Positions 1 through 6,520 of a stretch of 9,047 nucleotides of DNA are shown here, piece by piece (the first letter of the stretch is position 1; each line of letters starts with the position of its first letter). This stretch comes from Nitrospinota bacterium. GTDB taxonomy: Bacteria; JAUXIQ01. Location: NCBI GenBank assembly GCA_030620925.1, contig JAUXIQ010000055.1:1-9047 (forward strand), written 5' to 3'. Below the pieces are notes generated by a model. That model searched no databases and had not been told where the DNA came from. It saw nothing but the letters and a program-made list of their open reading frames with translations. Made by a program: the position numbers and the translations under genes.

Positions 1-395
1 GGAAGATAATCAACATCTCATCCACTTCCGGCGTGGCGGGGAACCCGGGCCAGGTCAACTACTCGGCGGCCAAACTGGGTATCGTGGGTTTGACCAAGAC
101 CATGGCCAAGGAATGGGGCCGCTTCGGCATCAACGTGAACTCCGTGGCTTACGGCTTCATCGAAACCCGCCTCACGCAGGACAAGGAGCAGGAAGAGAGC
201 GCGGACATCGGCGAAGGCAGAGAGGTAGCCATCGGTATCCCCAAGGCCATGAGGGATGCAGGCATCTCCATGATCCCCCTGGGAAGACCCGGAACGCCCA
301 AAGACGCCGCAGGGCCGGTGCTGTTCCTGGCCTCACCGCTTTCAGACTACGTCAGCGGTGTCTGCGTGCTGGTGACCGGCGGCTCCTACTGCTAA
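1..395 (+). CDS. Short-chain dehydrogenase/reductase (SDR), C-terminal part, truncated at window edge
   Basis: This is the 3' part of an NAD(P)-dependent oxidoreductase of the classical SDR family. The reading frame is open from base 3, and its 5' end lies outside the window. The first visible residues, KIINISSTSG, carry the catalytic serine, and NYSAAKLGIVG carries the catalytic Tyr-x-x-x-Lys pair. The usual SDR C-terminal half follows: INVNSVAYGFIET, then PLGRPGTPKDAAGPVLFLAS, then a final VTGG. About 30 residues between the ET motif and PLGR form a larger substrate-loop insert than is usual. The Rossmann N-terminus is not visible. The gene runs toward the minus-strand genes and ends about 110 bp from them. 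A FabG-like 3-oxoacyl reductase or 3-hydroxyacyl-CoA dehydrogenase role fits the neighbourhood, but the substrate cannot be read from the sequence. The family call is firm. Confidence 0.9.
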   Translation, partial: KIINISSTSGVAGNPGQVNYSAAKLGIVGLTKTMAKEWGRFGINVNSVAYGFIETRLTQDKEQEESADIGEGREVAIGIPKAMRDAGISMIPLGRPGTPKDAAGPVLFLASPLSDYVSGVCVLVTGGSYC

Positions 396-426
396 ACAAC
401 GACCTAGGATTTTTCTTTTGAATAAG

Positions 427-466
427 AAAAGGGGGGAACCATTTTGAAAAAGTGTTCCCCCCTTTT
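427..466. terminator. Bidirectional terminator-like hairpin between convergent genes
   Basis: A perfect 13-bp inverted repeat pairs 427-439 (A-tract, six G, AAC) with 454-466 (GTT, six C, T-tract) around a 14-base loop. The A and T tracts sit in the stem base, so either strand's RNA gives a GC-rich stem followed by U residues. This suits transcripts ending from both the plus-strand SDR (stop at 395) and the minus-strand GalT-like gene (stop at 508). A second, weaker inverted repeat, 411-417 with 424-430, shares bases 427-430 with it. Confidence 0.75.
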
Positions 467-507
467 AATCCCCCCTCCCAAACCTTTCGCCCTACGATAA
501 ATTGAAT

Positions 508-1533
508 CTAATCCTTTTGAAAAAAAGGTTTGAGTTCTTCGCACAACCGCTCGGGAGTGAAGAGCGTTATCCCTTCGTCGTGCATGATCTTGAAGTAGTT
601 GACGTCGCTTATGTTGAGGGGAGATATTCGCAGGCGGGGGACGACCCTCGCGTGGGTCCAAAAATACTCCTCGCCGGGGCTCTGTGAGTAGAGGGTGAGA
701 TTGGCGCCGGTGACCCTGCGGCTGCCGTAGTAGTTGAACAGTTTGACCAGGCCCAGGGCCAGTTGCTCGATCTCTTCGTGGCGGCAGGCGGTGAAATCCG
801 TGTCGTTGGGCAGAATGGCTATTACGTCGGGCACGAACCCCCTTGGAGCGAAACTGACCAGCCAGGGGATATCTCCGGTGCGCCCCCCGTACCTCACGTC
901 CGCCTCTTCTTCGGCCCGGATGAGGTCTTCCCAGTAGTTGCCGGCATTGGTCTCCATATATTTTCGGCCGGACTCGATGAGTCTGCCCTGCTCCAGCGTG
1001 GGCTGGCGGGATAAGACGATCTGAAGGTGGGGGTGTATCTGGCTGGCGCCGGCGATGGGCGTATAATTCCAGTTTATGGAATAGATCCAGCGGCCCCCCT
1101 CCGCCCTTACCACCGTTTCGATATACTCCCTGGATACCGCCAGGGCGTCGACCAGCTTCTGCGCGGACCACTCTGTGATACCCACTTCGTGCTGCTCTGT
1201 GATGACCACCACCGCGTTGTGCGTATCGTAAGGGAATATATTGGGGAAGACCACCGCCTCCCCCCTCCTGAGCCTGCCCTCTGGAATCAAAGCGGGAGGG
1301 AATTTGGAGGTCATGGTCTCAATGTTTTCTTTGCAGAAGGCGCATACGGGGGGCTGATCCTCATCCGCGGTTTCCGACTGCTGCGGCGGCCTCCTCCTGT
1401 ATGCGAAAACTCTGCTGACGGCGCCGGTGAGAGGGTCCTCCCTGATCTGCACTTCCCTCCTCTTTTCCCGAAATCCATCGAAGGGGTCCAGGAAGGATGA
1501 GCTTCTCGTCTCTTGCCTGAAAACAATGGACAT
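508..1533 (-). CDS. GalT-like HIT-superfamily nucleotidyltransferase
   Basis: A 341-residue protein resembling galactose-1-phosphate uridylyltransferase, an enzyme that moves a nucleoside monophosphate through a covalent histidine intermediate. Numbered from the chosen start, CAFC (64-67) matches the zinc-binding CxxC. FPNIFPYDTHN (about 96-106) matches the conserved loop with a metal-ligand histidine. AGASQIHPHLQ (161-171) is the HPHxQ active site, with H169 the expected nucleophile. Near the C-terminus, FWTHARVVPRL aligns with the E. coli GalT metal site but has Arg where the second His of HAH would be. The start at 1533 is chosen because GGGGGAG lies 8 bases upstream; in-frame starts further out (1569 ATG, 1584 GTG) have no such site. 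No other sugar genes are nearby, so a true Leloir role is unproven. An ADP-sugar or Ap4A phosphorylase-type activity is equally possible. Confidence 0.82.
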   Translation of the reverse strand: MSIVFRQETRSSSFLDPFDGFREKRREVQIREDPLTGAVSRVFAYRRRPPQQSETADEDQPPVCAFCKENIETMTSKFPPALIPEGRLRRGEAVVFPNIFPYDTHNAVVVITEQHEVGITEWSAQKLVDALAVSREYIETVVRAEGGRWIYSINWNYTPIAGASQIHPHLQIVLSRQPTLEQGRLIESGRKYMETNAGNYWEDLIRAEEEADVRYGGRTGDIPWLVSFAPRGFVPDVIAILPNDTDFTACRHEEIEQLALGLVKLFNYYGSRRVTGANLTLYSQSPGEEYFWTHARVVPRLRISPLNISDVNYFKIMHDEGITLFTPERLCEELKPFFQKD

Positions 1534-1541
1534 ATGCGCCG

Positions 1542-1548
1542 CTCCCCC
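1542..1548 (-). promoter_or_regulatory. Ribosome binding site that fixes the GalT-like start
   Basis: On the minus strand this reads GGGGGAG, 8 bases before the ATG at 1533. It favours that start over the in-frame ATG at 1569 and GTG at 1584. Confidence 0.6.
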
Positions 1549-1634
1549 GGATATTAGCGCTTGCTTCATATTGAAAATCAGCACGGGGCCGATATCAGAC
1601 GGAAAACTAAATCAAGGATGGATTTAAAGGGGTT

Positions 1635-2141
1635 TCAGACCTCTGTAACACCATCGAGGGCGTCTATGAATATCTTTATTACCATGAAAATAGTGTTACG
1701 GGTATCATCGTTGAGGAAGTCCTGGTAGCCGTTCCCCCCGCCGCCCTCCTCAAAGATGGCTTCTATCACGTACTTGATGACAAAGAGCTGACGGACGTCA
1801 TCAGAATTTTCCAGCCTTCGCTGGAGAAGCCTTTCATCCATTTTTTGGATGCCCTTGAGCCATTCCTCATTATTTTGAAACGCGCTTTCGATGGCCTTTC
1901 TGCTGAGGGAGGGGATTTCAACCCTGACGCTCTTCTCGAACATTCGATAGACAACATAAGCCATATAAAGAGCCAGGCTGGAGATTTCTTCCCCATACTC
2001 TTCAGTAAAGGCCATGATAAACGGCGCCACACTGGGCTGAACCTTAATAAAGCGCGCCTGTTCATCAGCCATCTTTTCAACGGGATACTGACTGACCTCT
2101 TTCCACGTTTCTTCGACGAGGTCTTTATCGATAAGCTTCAT
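1635..2141 (-). CDS. Hypothetical helical protein, 168 residues
   Basis: I do not recognise this family. The protein starts MKLIDKDLVEETWKEVSQY and is rich in predicted amphipathic helices. It has no signal peptide, no convincing membrane span, no cysteine cluster and no catalytic motif. The middle (about 60-75, SSLALYMAYVVYRMFEKS) is a hydrophobic helix that could be a packing or dimer core. A glycine run, EEGGGGNGYQDF, sits near residue 135, followed by a final hydrophobic helix (TIFMVIKIFIDAL). The start at 2141 is supported by AAGGAG 9 bases upstream; an ATG nine codons earlier (2168) has no ribosome site. It lies between the miniprotein gene and the GalT-like gene, about 100 bp from each. 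Codon usage looks like that of its neighbours and the frame is intact, so a real gene is very likely but its function is unknown. Confidence 0.8.
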   Translation of the reverse strand: MKLIDKDLVEETWKEVSQYPVEKMADEQARFIKVQPSVAPFIMAFTEEYGEEISSLALYMAYVVYRMFEKSVRVEIPSLSRKAIESAFQNNEEWLKGIQKMDERLLQRRLENSDDVRQLFVIKYVIEAIFEEGGGGNGYQDFLNDDTRNTIFMVIKIFIDALDGVTEV

Positions 2142-2150
2142 ATTCCCGCA

Positions 2151-2156
2151 CTCCTT
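2151..2156 (-). promoter_or_regulatory. Ribosome binding site that fixes the hypothetical protein start
   Basis: The minus strand reads AAGGAG, 9 bases before the ATG at 2141. It lies inside the nine-codon extension that a start at 2168 would add, so 2141 is preferred. Confidence 0.6.
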
Positions 2157-2238
2157 GCCGACCTGCATATACTCATAACAAATGGAACGGACGGGAAAGG
2201 TCCTCGCCCCAGAACCTCCCCATATCAGCAGTTCAGCC

Positions 2239-2331
2239 CTATTTCCTTTTCTTATGGCGCATCTTGTCTTTCAGTTTCTTATGCTTATGCTTGCGCATCT
2301 TAGCTCTTCTTTTCTTTACCACGCTGCCCAT
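2239..2331 (-). CDS. bS22-like AURKAIP1/COX24-domain miniprotein, 30 residues
   Basis: A 30-codon frame begins MGSVVKKRRAKMRKHKHKKL and ends RHKKRK, with nearly two thirds of residues Lys, Arg or His. The MGSV-KKRR-KM-KHKHKKL pattern resembles the small actinobacterial ribosome-associated protein bS22 (MGSVIKKRRKRM-type sequence). That protein shares a domain with mitochondrial AURKAIP1 and yeast COX24 and sits in the small ribosomal subunit near the decoding centre. The present protein diverges in its last third. An in-frame TAG four codons upstream rules out an earlier start. GGGAGG lies unusually far upstream (15 bases). The role as a ribosomal protein is inferred from similarity. A plus-strand frame over the same bases has no recognisable features. 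Confidence 0.82.
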   Translation of the reverse strand: MGSVVKKRRAKMRKHKHKKLKDKMRHKKRK

Positions 2332-2346
2332 AACAGGTCGCTAACA

Positions 2347-2352
2347 CCTCCC
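2347..2352 (-). promoter_or_regulatory. Distant Shine-Dalgarno of the miniprotein
   Basis: The minus strand reads GGGAGG, a strong Shine-Dalgarno core, but 15 bases from the ATG at 2331 instead of the usual 5-9. A short AGGT/ACCT repeat (2346-2349 with 2335-2338) lies between them and overlaps the site's edge. No closer site is visible. Confidence 0.5.
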
Positions 2353-2427
2353 TTCAAACATTAATCAACCGCTCCAGCCATCAGGTTTTCTCCACTTCCC
2401 GGTCTGGTTATGCGCCGACACAGGGCG

Positions 2428-3996
2428 TCAATGCACCCGCCGGCCCTGGCCGCCCCAGTATTTTTCCCTGAGCTGTGCCTTGAGGATTTTCCCCGAACCA
2501 CTCTTGGGGAGCTGGTCGTCGGGGTGGAAGTCCACGGAGCGTGGACATTTATAGTGCGTTATCTGCTCCCGACAGTAATCTATTATCTCCTGCTCGGTGG
2601 CCGAATGTCCTTCTCTGAGCACCACCACAGCCTTGATGGCCTCACCCCACTTCTCATCGGGAACGCCGACCACCGCCGCCTCCAGTATGGCGGGGTGTTT
2701 GTAGAGGGCGTTCTCCACCTCGGTGGAGAAAACGTTCTCGCCGCCGGTGATTATCATGTCCTTCTTGCGGTCCACGATGAACAGGAAGCCTTCTTCGTCC
2801 ACGGTGGCCATGTCTCCCGTGTGAAACCACTCCCCGCGCAGCACGGCGGCGGTCTCCTCCGGCTTGCGCCAGTAGCCCTTCATTATGTTAGGTCCCCGGC
2901 AGATAATCTCCCCCACTTCGTCAGGCTTGACATTTTCCCCTTCGTCGTTCACCACCCGTACCTCCACTCCCGCTACCTCCCTGCCGCAGGAGGCCAGCCT
3001 TCGCACACGGTGCTCCGGACCCTCCAGGACGTGCTCGGAAGGGGGAAGCGAGGTGAGCAGCGGCGCCGTCTCGGTGAGGCCGTAGGACTGGCGGAAGAGG
3101 GGGCCTATCTTCTCCATGGCCTTCCTCATCAGCTCCACGGGCATGGGCGAACCGCCGTAGTTTATCAACCGCAGACTGCTCAGGTCGTGTTTGTCGAAAT
3201 CGGGATGGTTGATGAGGAAATTTATCATGGTGGGAATGAACAGGGTGACGGACACCTTTTCGTTCTCGATGATCTCCATGGCCGCCTTGGGGTCGAAGCT
3301 GGGCAAAAAAGTATGCTTGCCGCCCACCATGGTTATGGGGTGGCTCATGGGGCCGTCCGCCAGGTGGAACATGGGGCAGGCGTGCATGTAGACGTCGCCC
3401 TCCCTGTAGCCGAAGGTTATCAGGACGTGATAGGTGTTTGTAACGCAGTTCATGTGGGTGAGGATGACTCCTTTTGGCCCCCCGGTTGTGCCGCTGGTGT
3501 AGAACAGGCCCGCCGGGTCCTCCCTTTCCACGGAGACTTCCCCGTCAAAAGGGCCGGCGTCGGCCAGCGCATCCTCGTAGTCTATCATACCCTCCGGCGT
3601 CCCGTCTTCATCGGCGTAAATAAAACTGTTAACCGTCTTCACGTCGGCCCTGATGCTCTCCAGGATGGGCAGCATGTGCCTGTCCACCGCCAGCAGTGAG
3701 CTCTCCGAATCGTTCAGTATGTAAGTGAGCTCGCCTTCACTAAGGCGCGTGTTGATGGGAACGATAAGTGCCCCCAGCCTCGCCGTGGCGTAATAAAACT
3801 CGAGGTAGCGGTGGCAGTTCATCATGAGCACCGCCACCCGATCCCCCTTGGATGCGCCCTTTTCATGCAGACAACCGGCCAGTCTCAGGACTCTTTCCTG
3901 GAACTCTTCGTAGTTGTATTTATGTCTCCCGCAGGATACAGCCGCAGCCTCCGGGCTCAACTTAGCCGACCGTCTGAGGATATCGTATACGTTCAT
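2428..3996 (-). CDS. Acyl-CoA synthetase (AMP-forming ligase)
   Basis: A 522-residue class I adenylate-forming enzyme that would activate a carboxylic acid with ATP to an acyl-AMP and then an acyl-CoA. The motifs appear in order. The ATP-binding loop is YTSGTTGGPKG (166-176). NYGGSPMP (279-286) and SYGLTET (304-310) line the adenylate and acyl pocket. HTGD (392-395) binds the ribose. DRKKDMIITGGENV (409-422) is the hinge and start of the mobile domain. PKSGSGKI (497-504) holds the catalytic lysine K503. Length and motifs match fatty-acyl-CoA synthetases; the chain length or aromatic preference cannot be told. GGGAG lies 5 bases before the ATG. The upstream SDR stop codon is only 12 bp away, so translation is probably coupled. 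As the last gene of the tight block it supplies the CoA thioester used by the dehydrogenase and SDR gene products. Confidence 0.95.
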   Translation of the reverse strand: MNVYDILRRSAKLSPEAAAVSCGRHKYNYEEFQERVLRLAGCLHEKGASKGDRVAVLMMNCHRYLEFYYATARLGALIVPINTRLSEGELTYILNDSESSLLAVDRHMLPILESIRADVKTVNSFIYADEDGTPEGMIDYEDALADAGPFDGEVSVEREDPAGLFYTSGTTGGPKGVILTHMNCVTNTYHVLITFGYREGDVYMHACPMFHLADGPMSHPITMVGGKHTFLPSFDPKAAMEIIENEKVSVTLFIPTMINFLINHPDFDKHDLSSLRLINYGGSPMPVELMRKAMEKIGPLFRQSYGLTETAPLLTSLPPSEHVLEGPEHRVRRLASCGREVAGVEVRVVNDEGENVKPDEVGEIICRGPNIMKGYWRKPEETAAVLRGEWFHTGDMATVDEEGFLFIVDRKKDMIITGGENVFSTEVENALYKHPAILEAAVVGVPDEKWGEAIKAVVVLREGHSATEQEIIDYCREQITHYKCPRSVDFHPDDQLPKSGSGKILKAQLREKYWGGQGRRVH

Positions 3997-4008
3997 CGTT
4001 TCTCCCGC

Positions 4009-4761
4009 TCAATGCATATACAGGCCGCCGCTCACGCAGACCGTCTCACCCACCACGAAGCTGCTCTGGTCCGACACTAGGTAGAGGATGGTTTTTGCTA
4101 TATCGTCCGGCTCCCCGACCCTGCCCAAGGGCGTCTGATCGCTTATCTTGTCCAGCTCTTCCTTGGGGTAGATGCGCGCCAGAAACTCATTGTAGATGAG
4201 GCCGGGGGCGATGGCGTTCACCCTTATGCCTTGCCTGGAGACCTCGTTGGCCAGCGATTTGGTGAAAGCCACGATGCCCGCCTTGGCGGCGCAGTAATGC
4301 GATTCGGTGGCTCCGCCCAGCCAGCCCGCCACCGAGGACAGGTTGACGATGGCGCCGCTCTTCTGGGCGATCATGGTAGGGAGCACGGCGCGGCAGCAGT
4401 AGAAGGTGCCCCTCAGGTTTATGTTTATCACCAGGTCCCAGGTCTCATCATCCATCTCGTGCACCGGCGCCAACTTGTTGATCCCCGCGTTGTTGACCAA
4501 TATGTCTATGCGCCCGAGCTGATCCAGCGTCCGGGCCGCCAGGTCTTCCACCTGCTTCTTATCCCGCACGTCGCAGGGGATAGCCAGTGCCTTGCGGCCG
4601 GTTTCCTTCTGTATCTCCCCGGCAAGCGCCTGCGCGCGCTGTTCGTGGGTATCGCTGACGACGACATCGGCGCCTTCCCTGGCCAACATGCTTACCGTGG
4701 CTCTCCCTATTCCCGCACCCGCAGAAGCGGTAACTATGGCGACTTTCCCCTCGAGTATCAT
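4009..4761 (-). CDS. SDR-family oxidoreductase (FabG-like), probable 3-hydroxyacyl-CoA dehydrogenase or reductase
   Basis: A 250-residue classical SDR. The dinucleotide loop is TASAGAGIGRA (11-21), where the usual TGxxxGIG has Ala and Ser in the first positions. D37 after the second strand (VVVSDTH) favours NAD over NADP. CDVRD (63-67) and NNAG (90-93) are the adenine-site and structural motifs. The catalytic residues are S143 in NLSSVAG, Y156 and K160 in HYCAAKAG. The C-terminal SGGLYMH replaces the usual DGG ending. The ATG has GAGGAG 9 bases upstream. The gene lies 37 bp after the MaoC-like gene and 12 bp before the synthetase, which suggests it acts on an acyl-CoA intermediate. The substrate is inferred from context only. 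Confidence 0.92.
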   Translation of the reverse strand: MILEGKVAIVTASAGAGIGRATVSMLAREGADVVVSDTHEQRAQALAGEIQKETGRKALAIPCDVRDKKQVEDLAARTLDQLGRIDILVNNAGINKLAPVHEMDDETWDLVININLRGTFYCCRAVLPTMIAQKSGAIVNLSSVAGWLGGATESHYCAAKAGIVAFTKSLANEVSRQGIRVNAIAPGLIYNEFLARIYPKEELDKISDQTPLGRVGEPDDIAKTILYLVSDQSSFVVGETVCVSGGLYMH

Positions 4762-4798
4762 TTCAGAATTCTCCTCATTCTAAATCTCAGTGGTCAGG

Positions 4799-5245
4799 TT
4801 ATTTGCGCTTTAACATATAAGTCATGATCATATCCATCACTCTCTCTTCTTTCTGATTGATGGTGGTATGCTTGGCTTTTATGATTCCCCGGTCGGGCTT
4901 GCTGGTTTCCCTGGCCTCAATTATCTCGACCTCGGAGTGGAGTGTATCACCGTGGCGGACCGGAGCGTAGGCCCGCATCTGATCCACCCCCAGGAAGGCC
5001 AGCACGGTGCCCTCGAAGAAGCCCATCCGTATCCACATGCCCACGGTAAAGATGTAGGTCAGTGGGCCGGGGACCACCCTGGTGCCGAAAATGGTGTTCT
5101 TCTTTGCGAATTCCTCGTTCACAAAAAGCGGGTTGAAGATGCCCGCAAGGCCGCAGAAAGTCATGACGTCGGACTCGGTGACCGTCCTGCCACCGGTTAC
5201 GAACGTATCGCCCACCTTGAAGTCTTCGTACAATTTGGCGCTCAT
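4799..5245 (-). CDS. MaoC-like hotdog-fold protein with lost catalytic dyad
   Basis: A 148-residue single-hotdog protein of the MaoC / (R)-specific enoyl-CoA hydratase family. It opens with YEDFKVGDTFVTGGRTVTE, the typical strand pair before the hot-dog helix. The central region GLAGIFNPLFVNEEFA (32-47) aligns with the family active site D-x-N-P-L-H, known from PhaJ as Asp31 and His36. Here the Asp is Ile36 and the His is Phe41; Asn38 and Pro39 remain. Further on, PVRHGDTLHSEVEI (95-108) is the usual conserved strand. Each catalytic change needs at least two base differences, so sequencing error is unlikely. It may be a non-catalytic subunit of a heterodimer, as in HadAB/HadBC or ChsH1/ChsH2, or a thioester-binding protein. 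GGAGG lies 6 bases before the start, and the acyl-CoA dehydrogenase stop is 13 bp upstream. Confidence 0.88.
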   Translation of the reverse strand: MSAKLYEDFKVGDTFVTGGRTVTESDVMTFCGLAGIFNPLFVNEEFAKKNTIFGTRVVPGPLTYIFTVGMWIRMGFFEGTVLAFLGVDQMRAYAPVRHGDTLHSEVEIIEARETSKPDRGIIKAKHTTINQKEERVMDMIMTYMLKRK

Positions 5246-5258
5246 AGACTACCTCCCA

Positions 5259-6401
5259 TCACAGGCCCAGGCCGCGGGCGATGACGCTGCGCTGTATCTG
5301 CGACGTCCCTCCGCCCACCATGGCCTGCTTGCCTTCCCGAAAATAACGTTCCATATCATACTCAGGCATCTGGGCGTAACCGCCCAGAATCTGCATCCCG
5401 TTGGTGGCCGTCTTAAACAACGTCTCCGAAGCGAACAGTTTGGCCATGGAGGCCTCCCTGGCGCAGGGTTTACCCTGACTGACCATCCACGCCGCCCGAT
5501 AGACTATCAGACGGACGGCATCCACCTCCAGCGCCATGTCCGCCAGCATGTGCTTTATTACCTGGAACTGGGCTATGGGCTTTCCGAACTGGACCCTGTC
5601 CTTGGCATAATCCAGAGCGTCGTTGAGAGCCGTCTGTGCGTTGCCCAGGTTCATCCCCGCCACGGCCAGGCGCTCTATCTCCAAGTGGCCGGAGAGATAC
5701 TCCCAGCCGTGATTGAGCTCGCCTAACAGGTTGCTCCTGGGGACCCGCACGTCGGTGAAAAAAATCTCGTTGGTGCCTGTCGCCCGGCGGGCCAGCGTGT
5801 TCAGTCGGCGCAGCTCCAGACCCGGCGTGTTGTTAGGCACCAGGATGAGGCTTATGCCCTTGTGCTTGGGGGCGGTTTTATCGGTGCGAGCAGCCAGGCA
5901 GATGATGTTGTTTTCAGCGTGGGCGGCGGTAGAGAAGACCTTTTGCCCGTTTATTACGAAATCGTCACCGTCCTGTTCCGCCGAGATTTTGAGTGACGCG
6001 GCGTCGGAGCCTGCATCGGGCTCGGTGATGGAGATGGAAAAACGTATCTCTCCCTTGCATACCTTGGGCAGATAATTCTGCTTCTGCTCCTCCGTACCGT
6101 AGCGCACCACGTTGGTGGCGGTAAACGTGGTCAGCGCCACCGGGGTGCCGGTGTCTACCCCATACTTACCAAGACCCTCGTTGAGGATGGTGTACATGAT
6201 TGCGTCAGACCCCATCCCGCCGTACTCCTCAGGCAGCATGATGCCTATCCAGCCCAGTTCAGCCAGCCTCTTGTACAGTTCGTAAGGGTAGCGCCGTTCC
6301 TGATCGCATTGACGGTAGTATTCCCTGCCGAACTCCTTGTCCACGAAATCCTGGACCGTCTTGTGCCATAAGGCCTGTTCCTCGGTGAATTCGAAATACA
6401 T
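5259..6401 (-). CDS. Acyl-CoA dehydrogenase
   Basis: A 380-residue FAD enzyme that forms a 2,3-double bond in an acyl-CoA and normally hands electrons to ETF. The N-terminal helical domain includes LPEEYGGMGSD (56-66). The middle beta domain holds ITEPDAGSDAASLK (125-138), which contacts FAD and substrate, and NGQKVFSTAA (151-160). The C-terminal helical domain has DRVQFGKPIAQFQ (268-280) and QILGGYAQ (337-344), both FAD-dimer motifs. The usual catalytic YEGT(S/N) glutamate is absent: the sequence reads MVGGGTSQIQR (361-371). LEIERLAVAG (240-249) instead places E243 where isovaleryl-CoA dehydrogenase has its base, so activity is likely retained. GAGGAGG lies 8 bases before the ATG. The gene heads a tight block (ACAD, MaoC, SDR, synthetase) and may also have its own promoter at 6449-6476. 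Confidence 0.95.
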   Translation of the reverse strand: MYFEFTEEQALWHKTVQDFVDKEFGREYYRQCDQERRYPYELYKRLAELGWIGIMLPEEYGGMGSDAIMYTILNEGLGKYGVDTGTPVALTTFTATNVVRYGTEEQKQNYLPKVCKGEIRFSISITEPDAGSDAASLKISAEQDGDDFVINGQKVFSTAAHAENNIICLAARTDKTAPKHKGISLILVPNNTPGLELRRLNTLARRATGTNEIFFTDVRVPRSNLLGELNHGWEYLSGHLEIERLAVAGMNLGNAQTALNDALDYAKDRVQFGKPIAQFQVIKHMLADMALEVDAVRLIVYRAAWMVSQGKPCAREASMAKLFASETLFKTATNGMQILGGYAQMPEYDMERYFREGKQAMVGGGTSQIQRSVIARGLGL

Positions 6402-6448
6402 GGTTCAAACCTCCTCATCCAGGGCTTGGCTTTTACTCTAAGGGCGCT

Positions 6449-6476
6449 ATTATTACATAACCTTATGGAAATACAA
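6449..6476 (-). promoter_or_regulatory. Possible internal promoter before the acyl-CoA dehydrogenase gene
   Basis: On the minus strand TTGTAT (6471-6476) lies 16 bases from AATAAT (6449-6454), which is preceded by TGT, giving an extended -10. The -35 matches only three consensus positions, so the call rests on the -10. Its start site near 6442 would leave about 40 bases before the ATG at 6401. The 119-bp gap is the longest within the central gene block. Confidence 0.35.
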
Positions 6477-6520
6477 AATTTAATCGGCTTTCGCTCGCGG
6501 GACGCCCGAAATATCCTGCA

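Noticed and set aside
404-1171. A 255-codon minus-strand frame overlapping the GalT-like gene
   Set aside because: It is a different frame of the same strand with an Arg/Pro-rich product and no motifs. The GalT-like frame holds CxxC and HPHxQ.
2173-2238. Possible terminator after the miniprotein (AGGTTC pairing with GAGGACCT, minus strand)
   Set aside because: The stem is short, contains a G-T wobble and has no T-run after it.
1845-2303. A 152-codon plus-strand frame across the hypothetical and miniprotein genes
   Set aside because: No ribosome site or motif. It is antisense to two minus-strand frames with better start signals.
2410-3699. A 429-codon open frame on the plus strand
   Set aside because: It lies antisense to the acyl-CoA synthetase, whose full set of adenylate-forming motifs is on the minus strand. 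The plus-strand product is rich in His, Val and Gly with no recognisable motif, as expected of a shadow frame.
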